A DNA stretch of 64,000 nucleotides from Candidatus Methylobacter oryzae (GCF_003994235.2 NZ_RYFG02000026.1:55458-119457), one strand, 5' to 3'. Positions 17,161 to 26,890 are shown, counted from the stretch's first letter. Made by a program: numbers and translations. The notes: a model not told the origin generated them from the sequence alone.

Positions 17161-19074
17161 CTACGGTTCATCCTGAAAAAACGCCCGTACATCTGCTATA
17201 TCGCGGGTACGCTTCATCGCCGGCACGCTATCCAAAAATATTTGTCCGTAAGACCGTTTCAACAAGCGCGGATCGCAAACCATCAATACGCCCCGGTCGG
17301 TCACGTCACGGATCAAGCGCCCTATGCCCTGCCTTAACGCAATCACCGCGGACGGCAATTGGTATTCGAAAAACGGGTTGCGTCCTTGTTTGGTCATTGC
17401 GTCCATCCGCGCTTTCAATACCGGATCGCCGGGCGAGGCGAACGGCAATTTGTCGATAATCACGCAGGATAAGGCCTCGCCCCGGACATCGACGCCTTCC
17501 CAAAAGCTCGACGTGCCCAGCAACACCGCGTTGCCGGCCTGCTTAAACTGCTCCAGCAACACGCCCTTGGGACGGCTGCCCTGGATCAGCAACGGAAAAT
17601 CGACTTTTTTCTCCAACAATTCAGCAGCCTCTTTCAACGCGCGATGGCTGGTGAACAGGAAAAACGCCCTGCCCTTGCTGGCCTGCAACACCGGCACCGC
17701 AAACTCGATAATCAGCGGGATAAACGCAGGATCGTTCGGCTGCGGCAGGCCTTTCGGATGATAAAACAGCGATTGATTGGCATAATCGAACGGACTTCCC
17801 CAACTCTCGCTGGCCGCATTGCCCAGTCCCAGGTTATTGGCAAAATGATCGAAGCGGTTCGCCACGCTCAGCGTCGCCGAAGTAAAGATCCAGGCCGCCT
17901 GATGTTGCTGCATAAAGGAGCGGAATTCGGCGGCAATATCCAGCGGCGTCCGGCTTAACGTAAACGTGCTTTTGTAGGTCTCATACCAGCGTATCCATTT
18001 GCCGCTGTTATCGTCCAGAATAATTTTTAGCTGCTGCAGCAGTTCGTCGGCGCGTTTAAAACACGAATCCAGGCCTTTGGTTTTAACCGAGGCCAGTTCC
18101 AGTTGATCGGACAAGCGCTGCAACTGGTCTTTTACCGCTGCCAGGCTCGCCGCTATTTTGGGATTGTTTTCAATATCCTGCCAATCGCCGCGTTTCAGCT
18201 CAATGCCGAACGCCAAGCGCATGTCCTTAACCTCGTGTTCCAAATCTTCGCAGGCGGTACGCAAGGCCGGCATGTCGGTCGCGTCCTTGAAATATTCCAT
18301 CAACGCATCCTTGGCCAGATCATTCATCTGCTTGGCGCTGACGGTGATGCCTAAGAAATTCGATGCGGTATCGGCCAACTGGTGCGCCTCGTCGATAATG
18401 ACCACCTCGGCGTCGGGCAACAACTCGCCGAAACCGTTGTCGCGAATCGACCAGTCCGCGCACAGTAGATGATGATTAACGACCAGGATTTCGCTTTCCT
18501 GCGCTTTTTTCCGGGCCTTGACCAAAAAGCATTCGGCATAATCCGGACAATCCTGGCCCAGGCAGTTGTCTATCGACGAAGTCGCCTGATACCAAACCGG
18601 GTCGGCTTCGGCCACTTCGGACATTTCCGAAACGTCGCCGATTATCGTACGCTTCGCCCAGGATTTGATTTTTGCCAAGGCCGCCGCATCTTCTTTGCTG
18701 AATCCGAGCGTGGACGTTAACGCATTCTTCAGCCTGTAGGTGCACAAATAATTGCTGCGGCCTTTGAGCAATGCAGCAACGAACGGAGTCTTCATCGCCT
18801 TGCGAATGACCGGCAAGTCTTTGTTGAACAGCTGGTCCTGAAGATTTTTGGTGCCGGTCGAAATAATAACTTTTTTGCCGGATAAAATGGCAGGCACCAA
18901 ATAAGCAAAAGTCTTTCCGGTTCCGGTTCCGGCTTCGGCGATTAAATGCCGATTGGCTTCGATCGCATCGGCAATGGCTTCGGCCATTTCAAGCTGGGCC
19001 GCCCGTGGCTGATAGCCGGGGATTACGTCCGCTAACCCGCCGTCACTGCTGAAAAAATGTTTTGAGTCTGTCAA
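17161..19074 (-). CDS. yoaA: ATP-dependent DNA helicase, YoaA/DinG (XPD-like) family
   Basis: A 637-residue superfamily 2 helicase. It has Walker A AEAGTGTGKTFAYLVP near residue 45, the DEAH box VVIIDEAHQL near 225, and the C-terminal motif VI region ALRQGIGRLIRD near 585. Between them lie the Fe-S cluster cysteines (NYLCTYRL, then CLGQDCPDYAEC), as in XPD, DinG and YoaA. YoaA acts in replication fork repair and tolerance of chain terminators with the HolC protein. The length and the neighbouring tsaB favour YoaA over DinG. Confidence 0.92.
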   Translation of the reverse strand: MTDSKHFFSSDGGLADVIPGYQPRAAQLEMAEAIADAIEANRHLIAEAGTGTGKTFAYLVPAILSGKKVIISTGTKNLQDQLFNKDLPVIRKAMKTPFVAALLKGRSNYLCTYRLKNALTSTLGFSKEDAAALAKIKSWAKRTIIGDVSEMSEVAEADPVWYQATSSIDNCLGQDCPDYAECFLVKARKKAQESEILVVNHHLLCADWSIRDNGFGELLPDAEVVIIDEAHQLADTASNFLGITVSAKQMNDLAKDALMEYFKDATDMPALRTACEDLEHEVKDMRLAFGIELKRGDWQDIENNPKIAASLAAVKDQLQRLSDQLELASVKTKGLDSCFKRADELLQQLKIILDDNSGKWIRWYETYKSTFTLSRTPLDIAAEFRSFMQQHQAAWIFTSATLSVANRFDHFANNLGLGNAASESWGSPFDYANQSLFYHPKGLPQPNDPAFIPLIIEFAVPVLQASKGRAFFLFTSHRALKEAAELLEKKVDFPLLIQGSRPKGVLLEQFKQAGNAVLLGTSSFWEGVDVRGEALSCVIIDKLPFASPGDPVLKARMDAMTKQGRNPFFEYQLPSAVIALRQGIGRLIRDVTDRGVLMVCDPRLLKRSYGQIFLDSVPAMKRTRDIADVRAFFQDEP

Positions 19075-19538
19075 TTGCGTCTCTTGTACTACTTTTATTT
19101 ACTATTTTAATTCAATTAAAGCGCAATTCACTTTTTAACTGAATTTAAAAAAGCCATCCAAGCAACAAAGATACCAGATTGAAATTTTAAAGATAGAGGT
19201 CTTAACCTATATGGTCGAACTTACCCCTATAACCGCACTGCCGAATAGGCCCGCGTTAAAACTACATCCCGCCCGGCTTGTCATTAGAGTTCCACTTGCT
19301 TAACTATGGATTATCAATATTTAGCTCATCCCGCGTACAATGTAGAGTGTGGCTCCGTAGATATTTATACCCACAGGGCATAAGTAGGGTTTGAGCGGAC
19401 CAGCCGCTCAACTCAGCTTTATGATGCCGGAATGCATTTTGAATTTTAAAGTAATATATATTTGCTTAGGTATTGAATTAGAAGATACTAGCCCATGGAA
19501 ATAAACACTTGGAAATAGAGAGTAGCCGACTAACGCTG
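19075..19538. other. Divergent intergenic region between yoaA and the diguanylate cyclase gene
   Basis: About 460 bp with no gene. It holds palindromic repeat P copy 2 at 19364-19420. The remainder is AT-rich and must contain promoters for the two divergent genes; no clear operator is visible. Confidence 0.55.
19364..19420 (-). repeat. Palindromic repeat family P, copy 2 (intergenic)
   Basis: It contains the 8-bp arms TTGAGCGG and CCGCTCAA (the latter within CAGCCGCTCAACTCAGC) and the CCCACAGGG mini-hairpin. With copy 1 it shares the distinctive GCATAAGTAGGGTTTGA variant, so these two copies are the closest relatives. Confidence 0.85.
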
Positions 19539-20594
19539 ATGAAAATTAATGATTTAACCTTTCTTCCTCAATACGATGACAAGTTGGAACAAAACGCGGA
19601 ATATTTGCGGCAAATACTTCCTTTCATGTCGAAGAATAAAATCGCAACCAATCCGCTGAATTTTGCCATTTTCTATGAGTATATTCTTGGTAGAAACATT
19701 GACTTAAACAATGACTTGGATGAAATCCTGGCAAAGCAGGATGATTTTACGACTGAATTAAGCGTTGCACTCTTCAAGAAATATATCTGCGATACCTCGA
19801 TCGATTCCCTGGAAAGAATAAATCACGTTCTGCTACAGCTTATTAATAAAACCGGCGACATCATAAATACCACCGGCGAACAAGCCAACGCAGCCACAAT
19901 AGACTTCCAGAACCACAGTAAAAAACTCGAAAACAACCAGAACCTGGCTGAAATTAAAATAGTTTTAGCCGAAATTATCGTTGGAACCCAAGGTCTTGCC
20001 GAAACCAGCATGGCGTTGAAAGCGCAACTGGACGAGAGCAAGAAGGAAATGCAGCGGCTGCGTCAAGAGCTCGCGCAAGTACGCGAAACGGCAAAAACGG
20101 ATGCTTTGACAGGTCTTTTAAACCGCCGTGCTTTCGATCAGAAACTGAACGAATTCGTTGAAACTCACCAACACAACGCGCTCGATCTTTGCCTGCTTAT
20201 TTTAGACATCGATCATTTCAAACAGGTCAATGATACGTTCGGACACCAGATGGGGGATAACGTATTGCGCTATACGGCTAACCTGATGAAGCACCATATT
20301 AACGAACAGCATTATGCAGCACGCTATGGCGGCGAGGAAATGGCCATTATCATGCCCGATACGCAGATTAACACAGCGCTGGAAGTTGCCGAAAATATAA
20401 GAACTTCTTTATCCCAGTATCCGTTAAAACTGAAAGGTAGTAAGAAATCGATTGGAACGGTGACCATTTCTATCGGTGTTTCCTGCTTTAAAATAAACGA
20501 CACCGTCGAAAGCTTGATCGAACGCGCGGACAGGGCGATGTATCGAGCGAAAGAAAACGGCAGAAACCAAGTCATGTCTGAAAATTTCATCTAA
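19539..20594 (+). CDS. Diguanylate cyclase (GGDEF domain, GGEEM active site)
   Basis: A 351-residue cytoplasmic enzyme making cyclic di-GMP from two GTP. The N-terminal half is helical, with LNFAIFYEYILGRN (about 40-55), typical of a group of single-domain cyclases. A coiled coil (about 165-190) leads into the GGDEF domain. The active site reads AARYGGEEMAIIM, a permitted GGEEx variant. The inhibitory RxxD site is absent five residues upstream (HYAA). The ATG at 19539 is taken because MKINDLTFLPQYDD matches the usual N-terminus; a TTG at 19509 is possible, and neither has a strong ribosome site. Two PilZ proteins at 25.0-26.6 kb are possible effectors. Confidence 0.93.
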   Translation: MKINDLTFLPQYDDKLEQNAEYLRQILPFMSKNKIATNPLNFAIFYEYILGRNIDLNNDLDEILAKQDDFTTELSVALFKKYICDTSIDSLERINHVLLQLINKTGDIINTTGEQANAATIDFQNHSKKLENNQNLAEIKIVLAEIIVGTQGLAETSMALKAQLDESKKEMQRLRQELAQVRETAKTDALTGLLNRRAFDQKLNEFVETHQHNALDLCLLILDIDHFKQVNDTFGHQMGDNVLRYTANLMKHHINEQHYAARYGGEEMAIIMPDTQINTALEVAENIRTSLSQYPLKLKGSKKSIGTVTISIGVSCFKINDTVESLIERADRAMYRAKENGRNQVMSENFI

Positions 20595-20654
20595 GACGCT
20601 GGAAATGTAGCTTTAACGGTGAATAATGCAGCACTTACAAAAACAGGCCACACT

Positions 20655-21122
20655 ATGAAAAAAACGCTGCTTTCCATTTTAGCTATTTTCCTGATTATCG
20701 AAGAATGGCTCTGGGATTTATTAACGGCATTTGGACGCTTATTATCCCAATGGCTGAACCTGCAACGATTTGAACAATGGCTCAGCCAGACAACGGCAAA
20801 CATGGCGCTAGTAGCCTTTACCATTCCGGTACTGATTGTTACGCCGATCAATCTTGCCGCGTTTTGGTTGCTGGCAAATGGCTTGATTCTGCAAGGTATC
20901 CTGCTGGAAATATTGGCTAAATTACTTGGCACTTTGTTGATAGCCCGAGTGTTTGCGCTGACCAAAACGCAACTGTTAACTTTTGCCTTCCTGAGAATCA
21001 CGTATACGACCATCACTCGCTGGCTGCAATGGGCGCATGCGAAAGTCACCGAAACCACTGTCTATCGTTTGGCAAAGCAATTAAAGATCAAAGCCAAGGC
21101 CTATTTTTTCAATCACGAATAA
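20655..21122 (+). CDS. Small membrane protein of unknown function
   Basis: A 155-residue protein with an N-terminal hydrophobic stretch (LLSILAIFLIIEEWLWDLL) and one or two further spans near residues 50-100 (ALVAFTIPVLIVTPINLAAFW, split by prolines). A basic amphipathic C-terminal part follows (TRWLQWAHAKVTETTVYRLAKQ). I do not recognise it with certainty. It follows the diguanylate cyclase gene by 60 bp on the same strand, so it could be co-transcribed. The ATG at 20655 is preferred over the frame start at 20619 because the N-terminus MKKTLLS is conventional. Confidence 0.65.
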   Translation: MKKTLLSILAIFLIIEEWLWDLLTAFGRLLSQWLNLQRFEQWLSQTTANMALVAFTIPVLIVTPINLAAFWLLANGLILQGILLEILAKLLGTLLIARVFALTKTQLLTFAFLRITYTTITRWLQWAHAKVTETTVYRLAKQLKIKAKAYFFNHE

Positions 21123-21364
21123 ATATCTGCGCTGATATCCGAGTCTTCACTCGCCGCGAACAGCAAGCGCCGTTTCGCTGCAAGCCGTCATCCTTACCGC
21201 TACGTAGATTTTTTGCTTAATAATGCGATGCCCGGCAGTGCCGGTTAGACTGTATATTTTCACCGCTCAAACAACTCAATCCCAATTAACGCATATTGCA
21301 AAAACTATGATACAAAGTCGCATATTACGACATGCTAATATCAGTTGAATTGGGGGAAGCCTAG

Positions 21365-22981
21365 ATGAAAACCACGATTAATTCTCAACGCCGCAAGTTT
21401 CTAAAATATGCCGCAATCGGTATCGCCGGAGCAGCCACCTACCCGAGCTGGGCACAGACAGGCGGATTCGTCAGAACCAACAGGCCGTCCGACGATTTTC
21501 TTCCCGACGTTGAAATCGAATTGGCTATGAACGTAGCCGATGTCGCTATTTTAAACGGCGAAAAAACCCGCATCTGGAAAATTACCGGCAAGGTCCTAAG
21601 CGGACCTTCAACTGTGCTTGATAATAATGAAGGGACCTATCTGGCTCCTACCTTGCGTTTCAAGAAAGGCCAAAAAGTCCGGCTGATCCTTAATAATAAT
21701 TTGCCGGCACAATCGATTCTGCACTGGCATGGCCTACATGTTCCCGCCAATATGGACGGCAACCCGATGTATGCGATTAATCGCGGCGAAAGTTATATTT
21801 ATGAATTTGAGATTCTGAATCGGGCGGGTACCTATTTTTATCACTCCCACGCCCATGGCGTTACTGCCCGGCAAGTCTATTCCGGCCTGGCGGGCTTGTT
21901 AATCGTCACCGACGATCAAGAACAGGCATTGAACTTACCCAAGGGCGAGCTTGATGTGCCGTTGGTGATTCAGGATCGCAGTTTTGACGGCCAAAACCAG
22001 CTGGCTTATTCGGGACACATGATGCAGCGCATGCAGGGCTTTTTAGGCGACCATATCCTGGTCAACGGCAGGCCCGACTTTGTATTACCGGTGGCGACAC
22101 GCGCTTATCGGTTCAGGCTGGTCAACGGCTCCAGTTCCCGTATCTATAAATTGGCGTGGGGTGACAACACGCCTATCACCGTCATAGGCGTTGACGGCGG
22201 CTTGCTGGAAAAGCCCGAACAATATCCTTATGTGATGCTCGCGCCCGGAGAAAGAATCGATGCGTGGATGGACTTTAGCGGACGGGCTGTCGGTACCGAG
22301 CTGACATTACGCAGCCTCAAATTTAATGCGTCGACTCACGGCGGCATGGGCATGATGGGGGGCGGAATGATGGGAGGGCGCGGACACCGGGGCATGATGG
22401 GGGGAGGCATGATGTCCGTCAGCACCTTGCCTTCAGGATCGGACTATCCGATTCTAAAAATCCGCGTCGCCAAAAAGGAGCAAGGCGATAATATCCTACC
22501 CAAAACCTTGACCCCGATCACTGCACTACAGGCCAAGAATGCCGCGAATGCCGGCCAGCCCAGAACCATCGCATTATCGATGCAGCACATGTCCGCGCTG
22601 CTAAACGGCCGTTCCTATAAAATGGACGATGTTCAGCCCGATGAAATTATTCCGCTTAACAGCCTGCAACTCATCGAGTTCGATAATGGTTTTGGCGGAG
22701 GCGGTATGCATGGCATGATGAATATGCCGCATCCGATGCACATACATGGCGAGCAATTCCAGATCGTCAAACGGGAAATAAGCCCCGGCTTCGAGGATAG
22801 CTATGCCACTGTTTCATCGGGATTCATCAACAGCGGCTGGAAAGATACCGTCCTGGTGATGCCGGGCGAAAAGGTTACGCTGCTAAAACCGTTCAACGAC
22901 TTTAAAGGACTGTTCATGTATCACTGCCACAATCTGGAGCACGAGGATATGGGCATGATGCGGGATTTCCTTGTTAAATAA
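21365..22981 (+). CDS. Multicopper oxidase with TAT signal and Met-rich loop (CueO/CopA type)
   Basis: A 538-residue periplasmic oxidase. A twin-arginine signal (SQRRKFLKYAAIGIAG) exports it folded. All four copper motifs are present: HWHGLHVP, YFYHSHAHG, HPMHIHGEQF and MYHCHNLEHEDMGMM, the last giving the type 1 Cys, His and axial Met. A loop near residue 325 is packed with Met, Gly and His (GGMGMMGGGMMGGRGHRGMM), as in cuprous oxidases. The role is probably oxidation of Cu(I), or detoxification, in the copper-demanding methanotroph periplasm. A strong ribosome site (GGGGGAAG) precedes the ATG. No copper regulator gene is adjacent. Confidence 0.93.
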   Translation: MKTTINSQRRKFLKYAAIGIAGAATYPSWAQTGGFVRTNRPSDDFLPDVEIELAMNVADVAILNGEKTRIWKITGKVLSGPSTVLDNNEGTYLAPTLRFKKGQKVRLILNNNLPAQSILHWHGLHVPANMDGNPMYAINRGESYIYEFEILNRAGTYFYHSHAHGVTARQVYSGLAGLLIVTDDQEQALNLPKGELDVPLVIQDRSFDGQNQLAYSGHMMQRMQGFLGDHILVNGRPDFVLPVATRAYRFRLVNGSSSRIYKLAWGDNTPITVIGVDGGLLEKPEQYPYVMLAPGERIDAWMDFSGRAVGTELTLRSLKFNASTHGGMGMMGGGMMGGRGHRGMMGGGMMSVSTLPSGSDYPILKIRVAKKEQGDNILPKTLTPITALQAKNAANAGQPRTIALSMQHMSALLNGRSYKMDDVQPDEIIPLNSLQLIEFDNGFGGGGMHGMMNMPHPMHIHGEQFQIVKREISPGFEDSYATVSSGFINSGWKDTVLVMPGEKVTLLKPFNDFKGLFMYHCHNLEHEDMGMMRDFLVK

Positions 22982-22987
22982 GCCTCA

Positions 22988-23007
22988 ACGCGCCACGGAC
23001 GGCGCGT
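22988..23007 (+). terminator. Possible terminator of the multicopper oxidase gene
   Basis: ACGCGCC and GGCGCGT form a perfect 7-bp stem around ACGGAC, 6 bp after the stop codon. The T-rich tail (TCGTTTAG) is weak. Confidence 0.45.
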
Positions 23008-23106
23008 CGTTTAGAGCAAAATCCACATCTACTCACACCCTATCAAAATTACCAAAATCCGCCTGTTGCCGATAGAATTTTGTCCGTAACCCGATAATTT
23101 AAAGCC

Positions 23107-23658
23107 ATGCCCGATACGTCAAGATTATTCTTTGCTTTATGGCCTGACGATAAGACCCGAAAAACGCTAAGCCGTTTAACGCAATCCGTTTCCGCGCAAA
23201 CGTTAAAATGGGTAAAACCGTACAATTTCCATGTCACGCTGGTTTTCCTGGGTTCTGTTGACAAAGATACTGAAGCATTGATTAAGCTGGCCGCCGCCGA
23301 TATTAACGCTCAGCCTTTTACATTGACTTTTGACGCGCTAAATTACTGGAGTAAACCCAAAGTCTTATGCCTGACATGCCGTCAACCCGCGCCGGAGCCG
23401 GCAGTCATGTTGGCGTCCCAATTGCGGGCAGCGGCGGAAAATCTCGGCCTACATACCGATGAAAGGCCCTATACGCCGCATATCACCTTGGCTCGGCATG
23501 TCAGGCATCTACCGCAGACGGTAATTGAACCGGTCACCTGGCAAGCCGAAGCCTTCTGTCTCGTTGAATCTTGCAGCGAGCCGGAAGGAGTTTTCTATAA
23601 AGTCATACAGCAATGGCCTTTTATCAAACCGGGCGCTAATCCCGGTCAATACCTGTAA
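23107..23658 (+). CDS. thpR: RNA 2',3'-cyclic 3'-phosphodiesterase ThpR (2H family)
   Basis: A 183-residue 2H phosphoesterase that opens 2',3'-cyclic phosphates on RNA. The two HxTx catalytic motifs are FHVTLVFLG near residue 42 and PHITLARHV near 126. The N-terminus RLFFALWPDDKTRK is typical. It converges on xseA; the two coding regions overlap by 23 bp at their 3' ends. Confidence 0.93.
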   Translation: MPDTSRLFFALWPDDKTRKTLSRLTQSVSAQTLKWVKPYNFHVTLVFLGSVDKDTEALIKLAAADINAQPFTLTFDALNYWSKPKVLCLTCRQPAPEPAVMLASQLRAAAENLGLHTDERPYTPHITLARHVRHLPQTVIEPVTWQAEAFCLVESCSEPEGVFYKVIQQWPFIKPGANPGQYL

Positions 23659-25000
23659 TTTGGCTGCTGAACCTGCCTTGCGCGAGGCGGGTTTGAACCG
23701 TATCGCCAAGCTTGAGTTGTTCGACGGAGCGGATGATTTCCCCTGAAACCTGATTGACGGTCATCGAATACCCTCTGTTCAACGTTGCCAACGGGCTGAC
23801 CGCATGCAAGGTTTGACTGGCGTTTAATAAACGCTGGTTAAGCTTTTCCAGCTTATGGTCCATTGCGGAAGTAAGCCGTTTGCTTAGATAGCTTTGCCGT
23901 TGCTTATGACTGTTTATCGCTATCGCAGGATTATGCTGCCATAACTTGGCCGTTTTGGCTTCAATCGTGCCGGCTATATGGCGGAGTTTTGCCTGTATGG
24001 CCTGGTTAAGCCTGGCTTCCAGTTCGTTCATTCGTCGCGCATTTCTAGCCAGTCTCTGGCCGGGATGTTGCTGTTCCAAGCGCTTGAACAGCCAATCCAA
24101 AGTCTGCTGTTTCTGGTTCAACTTTCGTTGCATTTGCTGTTGCAGCCTGGACTCCAGATACATGAAGCGCGACAGCCATTGCTGCTGGTCGGGGCTGGCA
24201 TGCTCCGCGGCTGCCGAAGGCGTCGGCGCGCGCAGGTCGGCAACAAAATCGGCAATGGTAAAGTCGGTCTCGTGTCCGACGCCTGAAATAATCGGAATTT
24301 CGCTGTCGTGAATGGCCCTGGCGACAAGCTCTTCATTGAATGCCCAAAGATCTTCCAACGATCCGCCGCCGCGTCCGAGAATAATAACGTCGCAGTGCTT
24401 GTGCTGGTTAGCGGTGGCTATCGCCTTGGCAATTTCATATTTTGCGTTATCGCCTTGCACGGCAACCGGATAAACAATAACCGGTATCAATGCAAATCGC
24501 CTTTTCAATACCGTCAGTATGTCCCTGATAGCGGCACCTGTCGGTGAAGTGATAACGCCGATTGCTTTCGGCAGCGTCGGCAAAGCTTGCTTGTGAGCGG
24601 CGTCGAATAAACCCTCCCCGGACAATTTAAGCTTCAGTGCATCGAAGGCCCTACGCAAAGCGCCGTCACCGGCTTCTTCAATATGTTCGACGATAAGCTG
24701 GTAATCGCCTCTGGGCTCATAAAGACTGACTTGAGCTTTAACAATAACCTGTTTGCCGTTTTCCGGCTTGAAGGCCAGCCTTCGTTGTTGGGTACGAAAC
24801 ATTGCGCAACGAACCTGGGCATTAGCGTCTTTCAGCGAAAAATAAATATGTCCGGAAGCCGGGGTGCTTAAGTTGGATAGCTCGCCTTCAACCAGAACAG
24901 ACAAAAAATGCTCGGCGAGTAATTGGCTGGTTTCGCGGTTAAGCTGGCTAACGGTAATGATATTGCGTCGTGGAGAAGCCGAGGTAGAAGTTATATCCAT
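23636..25000 (-). CDS. xseA: Exodeoxyribonuclease VII large subunit
   Basis: A 454-residue catalytic subunit of the single-strand exonuclease that trims DNA ends in repair. An N-terminal OB fold (residues ~8-105) leads into the catalytic region with GVITSPTGAAIRDIL and the GRGGGSLEDLWAFN motif near 195. A long coiled coil (~260-380) and a C-terminal domain (LNRGYSMTV) follow. The small subunit gene xseB is not in the window. It lies 41 bp downstream of the second PilZ gene, same strand, and may share its transcript. Confidence 0.95.
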   Translation of the reverse strand: MDITSTSASPRRNIITVSQLNRETSQLLAEHFLSVLVEGELSNLSTPASGHIYFSLKDANAQVRCAMFRTQQRRLAFKPENGKQVIVKAQVSLYEPRGDYQLIVEHIEEAGDGALRRAFDALKLKLSGEGLFDAAHKQALPTLPKAIGVITSPTGAAIRDILTVLKRRFALIPVIVYPVAVQGDNAKYEIAKAIATANQHKHCDVIILGRGGGSLEDLWAFNEELVARAIHDSEIPIISGVGHETDFTIADFVADLRAPTPSAAAEHASPDQQQWLSRFMYLESRLQQQMQRKLNQKQQTLDWLFKRLEQQHPGQRLARNARRMNELEARLNQAIQAKLRHIAGTIEAKTAKLWQHNPAIAINSHKQRQSYLSKRLTSAMDHKLEKLNQRLLNASQTLHAVSPLATLNRGYSMTVNQVSGEIIRSVEQLKLGDTVQTRLAQGRFSSQITGIDRD

Positions 25001-25041
25001 TACTTTACGCGAGTTGAAAGTGTTTTCTTATGGTAATGAAC

Positions 25042-25779
25042 TTAATTTTGTTCATGCATTTTTTGTATGCTTTCTCGTTGAAGTTGATTGATATAGCGCT
25101 GGACGACCGACTCAAATACAGGTGTTATTTGGGTAAACAAGCAGCCTATTTTTTGAATTTTGAGCGCGGCAATTTTATCGGGATTAATGATAAGTTTAGA
25201 GCAAATCTTAAAAGCGATAATGTCTTCACCTGCCCCTGAAAGTACAAGCTTGCATTTCTCCAATTGGGTTCCCGGTATCAATAAATCGGATATTTTAGTT
25301 GAGGTGTTAAGTACCGAAAAACCAGTCAAGCTAATGTCATAAAGCAGTAAATTAACGGGGTCCTGTCCTTGCAGGTTTAATTGGCAATAACTGCCTTTTG
25401 AACGCGGCGATTTTACTCGAAAGTATTCCCTGCGTTGCATCCAAAAGATTGACTCGGGGATAAGCATCGTAAACGCCGGTTCCCCGTTATAAAGAATTTG
25501 TTGTACGTTGCTTCCTTTAAAAGAAGCTTTGATGCCTGCAAAATCGGCTTCGAAAATGATTCTAGGAGCTTTAAGAAGCTGTTGGTTTAGAGCTTCTTTG
25601 GGGCCGTAGTCAAAAACGATGGAATTATTTTTCTCGTCAATCTCAAGTATTGCGGTAAGAAAGAACGCCTTGCCTTCGCCAAAACGGACACTGAGCAGGC
25701 ATTTATTCTTAAGCAGTATCGATAAATTGTAAATTATTTGCCTTCGGTTGCTGACTGAAAAAGAGGTGTCGTCGCTCAT
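25042..25779 (-). CDS. PilZ domain protein, YcgR-like flagellar brake family (paralogue B)
   Basis: A 245-residue cytoplasmic protein with an N-terminal YcgR domain and a C-terminal PilZ domain. The c-di-GMP-binding motifs are visible: RREYFRVKSP (RxxxR type) and DISLTGFSVL (D/NxSxxG). The start at 25779 (MSDDTSFSVSN) is chosen because the neighbouring paralogue begins MSDISSFSIQN at the same alignment point. The 68 extra codons upstream overlap the preceding gene and look non-coding. It is one of two tandem copies and probably arose by local duplication. It would link c-di-GMP to motility or another output. Confidence 0.88.
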   Translation of the reverse strand: MSDDTSFSVSNRRQIIYNLSILLKNKCLLSVRFGEGKAFFLTAILEIDEKNNSIVFDYGPKEALNQQLLKAPRIIFEADFAGIKASFKGSNVQQILYNGEPAFTMLIPESIFWMQRREYFRVKSPRSKGSYCQLNLQGQDPVNLLLYDISLTGFSVLNTSTKISDLLIPGTQLEKCKLVLSGAGEDIIAFKICSKLIINPDKIAALKIQKIGCLFTQITPVFESVVQRYINQLQRESIQKMHEQN

Positions 25780-25903
25780 GGGTAATGGCAGTTTCTTTAG
25801 TTGATTGTCGAGCAACGGGCGGTAGCCATAAGTACTTTGATGCGTATAAAACAGCCGATGAGCATTATAAAGAGCGTCTGGTATTTTAACCGAGCGGCTC
25901 TTA

Positions 25904-26623
25904 TCACTCTTTCTGTAAGTCTTCCCGTTGGATCTGGTGCATATAACGCTGAATAATTTCTTCAACCGGCCGCGCCAAGTCAATGAATCTACAGCCTATT
26001 TTTTGAATCTTTTGAAGCTTGTCGGGGTTAATTATATATTTGGCCCGGATCTCGAAAGAAATCATTCCTTCACCTGTCTCGGCAAGTATCAGTTTGCTTT
26101 GAGGAATTGATGAGCCCGGAACCAGTAAATCGGAAATTTCTCTGGAAACATTCAGCATTGCAAAACCAGTGAGACTAATATCGTACAATTTAAGATTAAC
26201 CGGCTCTCTGCCTTCTATGATTAATTGGCAGTAACTGGCTTTTGAAATCGGCGATTTTACCCTGTAATACTCTCTACGCTGCATCCAATAGAGAGATTTA
26301 GGAATCGGCATGCTGAAAGCCGGATCGTTTTTATAAGTAATCTTTTTAAGAGCGCTTCCGGTAAAAGACACTTTAATGCCGTTATAGTCAGTATCGAATG
26401 CAACTCTGCCGGCATTGAGGATGCGTTGGTTTAAATCTTCTTTCGAACCGTAATCCAGAATGACTGAATTATTCGCTTCATTGACGCCGAGCAAGGTAGT
26501 GATATAAGACTCATTATTTGCGCCAAAACGAGCAGTGAGCAAACATTTATTTTTAACTAATAACGATAAATGATTGATTATTTGCTTGGGATTCTGGATG
26601 GAAAAAGAAGATATATCACTCAT
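25904..26623 (-). CDS. PilZ domain protein, YcgR-like flagellar brake family (paralogue A)
   Basis: A 239-residue paralogue of the next gene downstream, aligning end to end at an estimated 50% or so identity. It has the YcgR N-terminal domain and the PilZ motifs RREYYRVKSP and DISLTGFAML. The 124-bp gap to copy B has no gene. No flagellar genes are near, so the target is open: a flagellar motor, or exopolysaccharide or pilus control. Keeping both motifs intact in the two copies argues that both still bind c-di-GMP. Confidence 0.9.
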   Translation of the reverse strand: MSDISSFSIQNPKQIINHLSLLVKNKCLLTARFGANNESYITTLLGVNEANNSVILDYGSKEDLNQRILNAGRVAFDTDYNGIKVSFTGSALKKITYKNDPAFSMPIPKSLYWMQRREYYRVKSPISKASYCQLIIEGREPVNLKLYDISLTGFAMLNVSREISDLLVPGSSIPQSKLILAETGEGMISFEIRAKYIINPDKLQKIQKIGCRFIDLARPVEEIIQRYMHQIQREDLQKE

Positions 26624-26890
26624 TAATATGTATTAGTTGGTTATTGATTATTTTCATTGAATGCAAAACATGATGTATTGCGCCAAAACTCACTCCTTAT
26701 TATTAAAGGTTGCTGCCTAGATACTGAATAGTTTCGTTCAAACGCGAGCGCTATCGGGTGAATTCGTAGCTTATCTTCTGATTTTTTCTTCAGTTTACCG
26801 GTAAAGGTTTATCTAAAATGTTTTTAAATGCCGTTAACTTTAATATATTGTAGAATATTTGGTATCTAAGCACAAAGAAAAGGGGTGTGT

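Noticed and set aside
25780..25983. 68-codon extension at the start of PilZ paralogue B
   Set aside because: The paralogue begins at the aligned ATG at 25779; the extension overlaps the preceding gene and does not look coding.
26640..26890. Guanidine riboswitch before sugE
   Set aside because: No conserved hairpin pair with the loops of the guanidine-II class, and no guanidine-I or III pattern, was seen in the leader.
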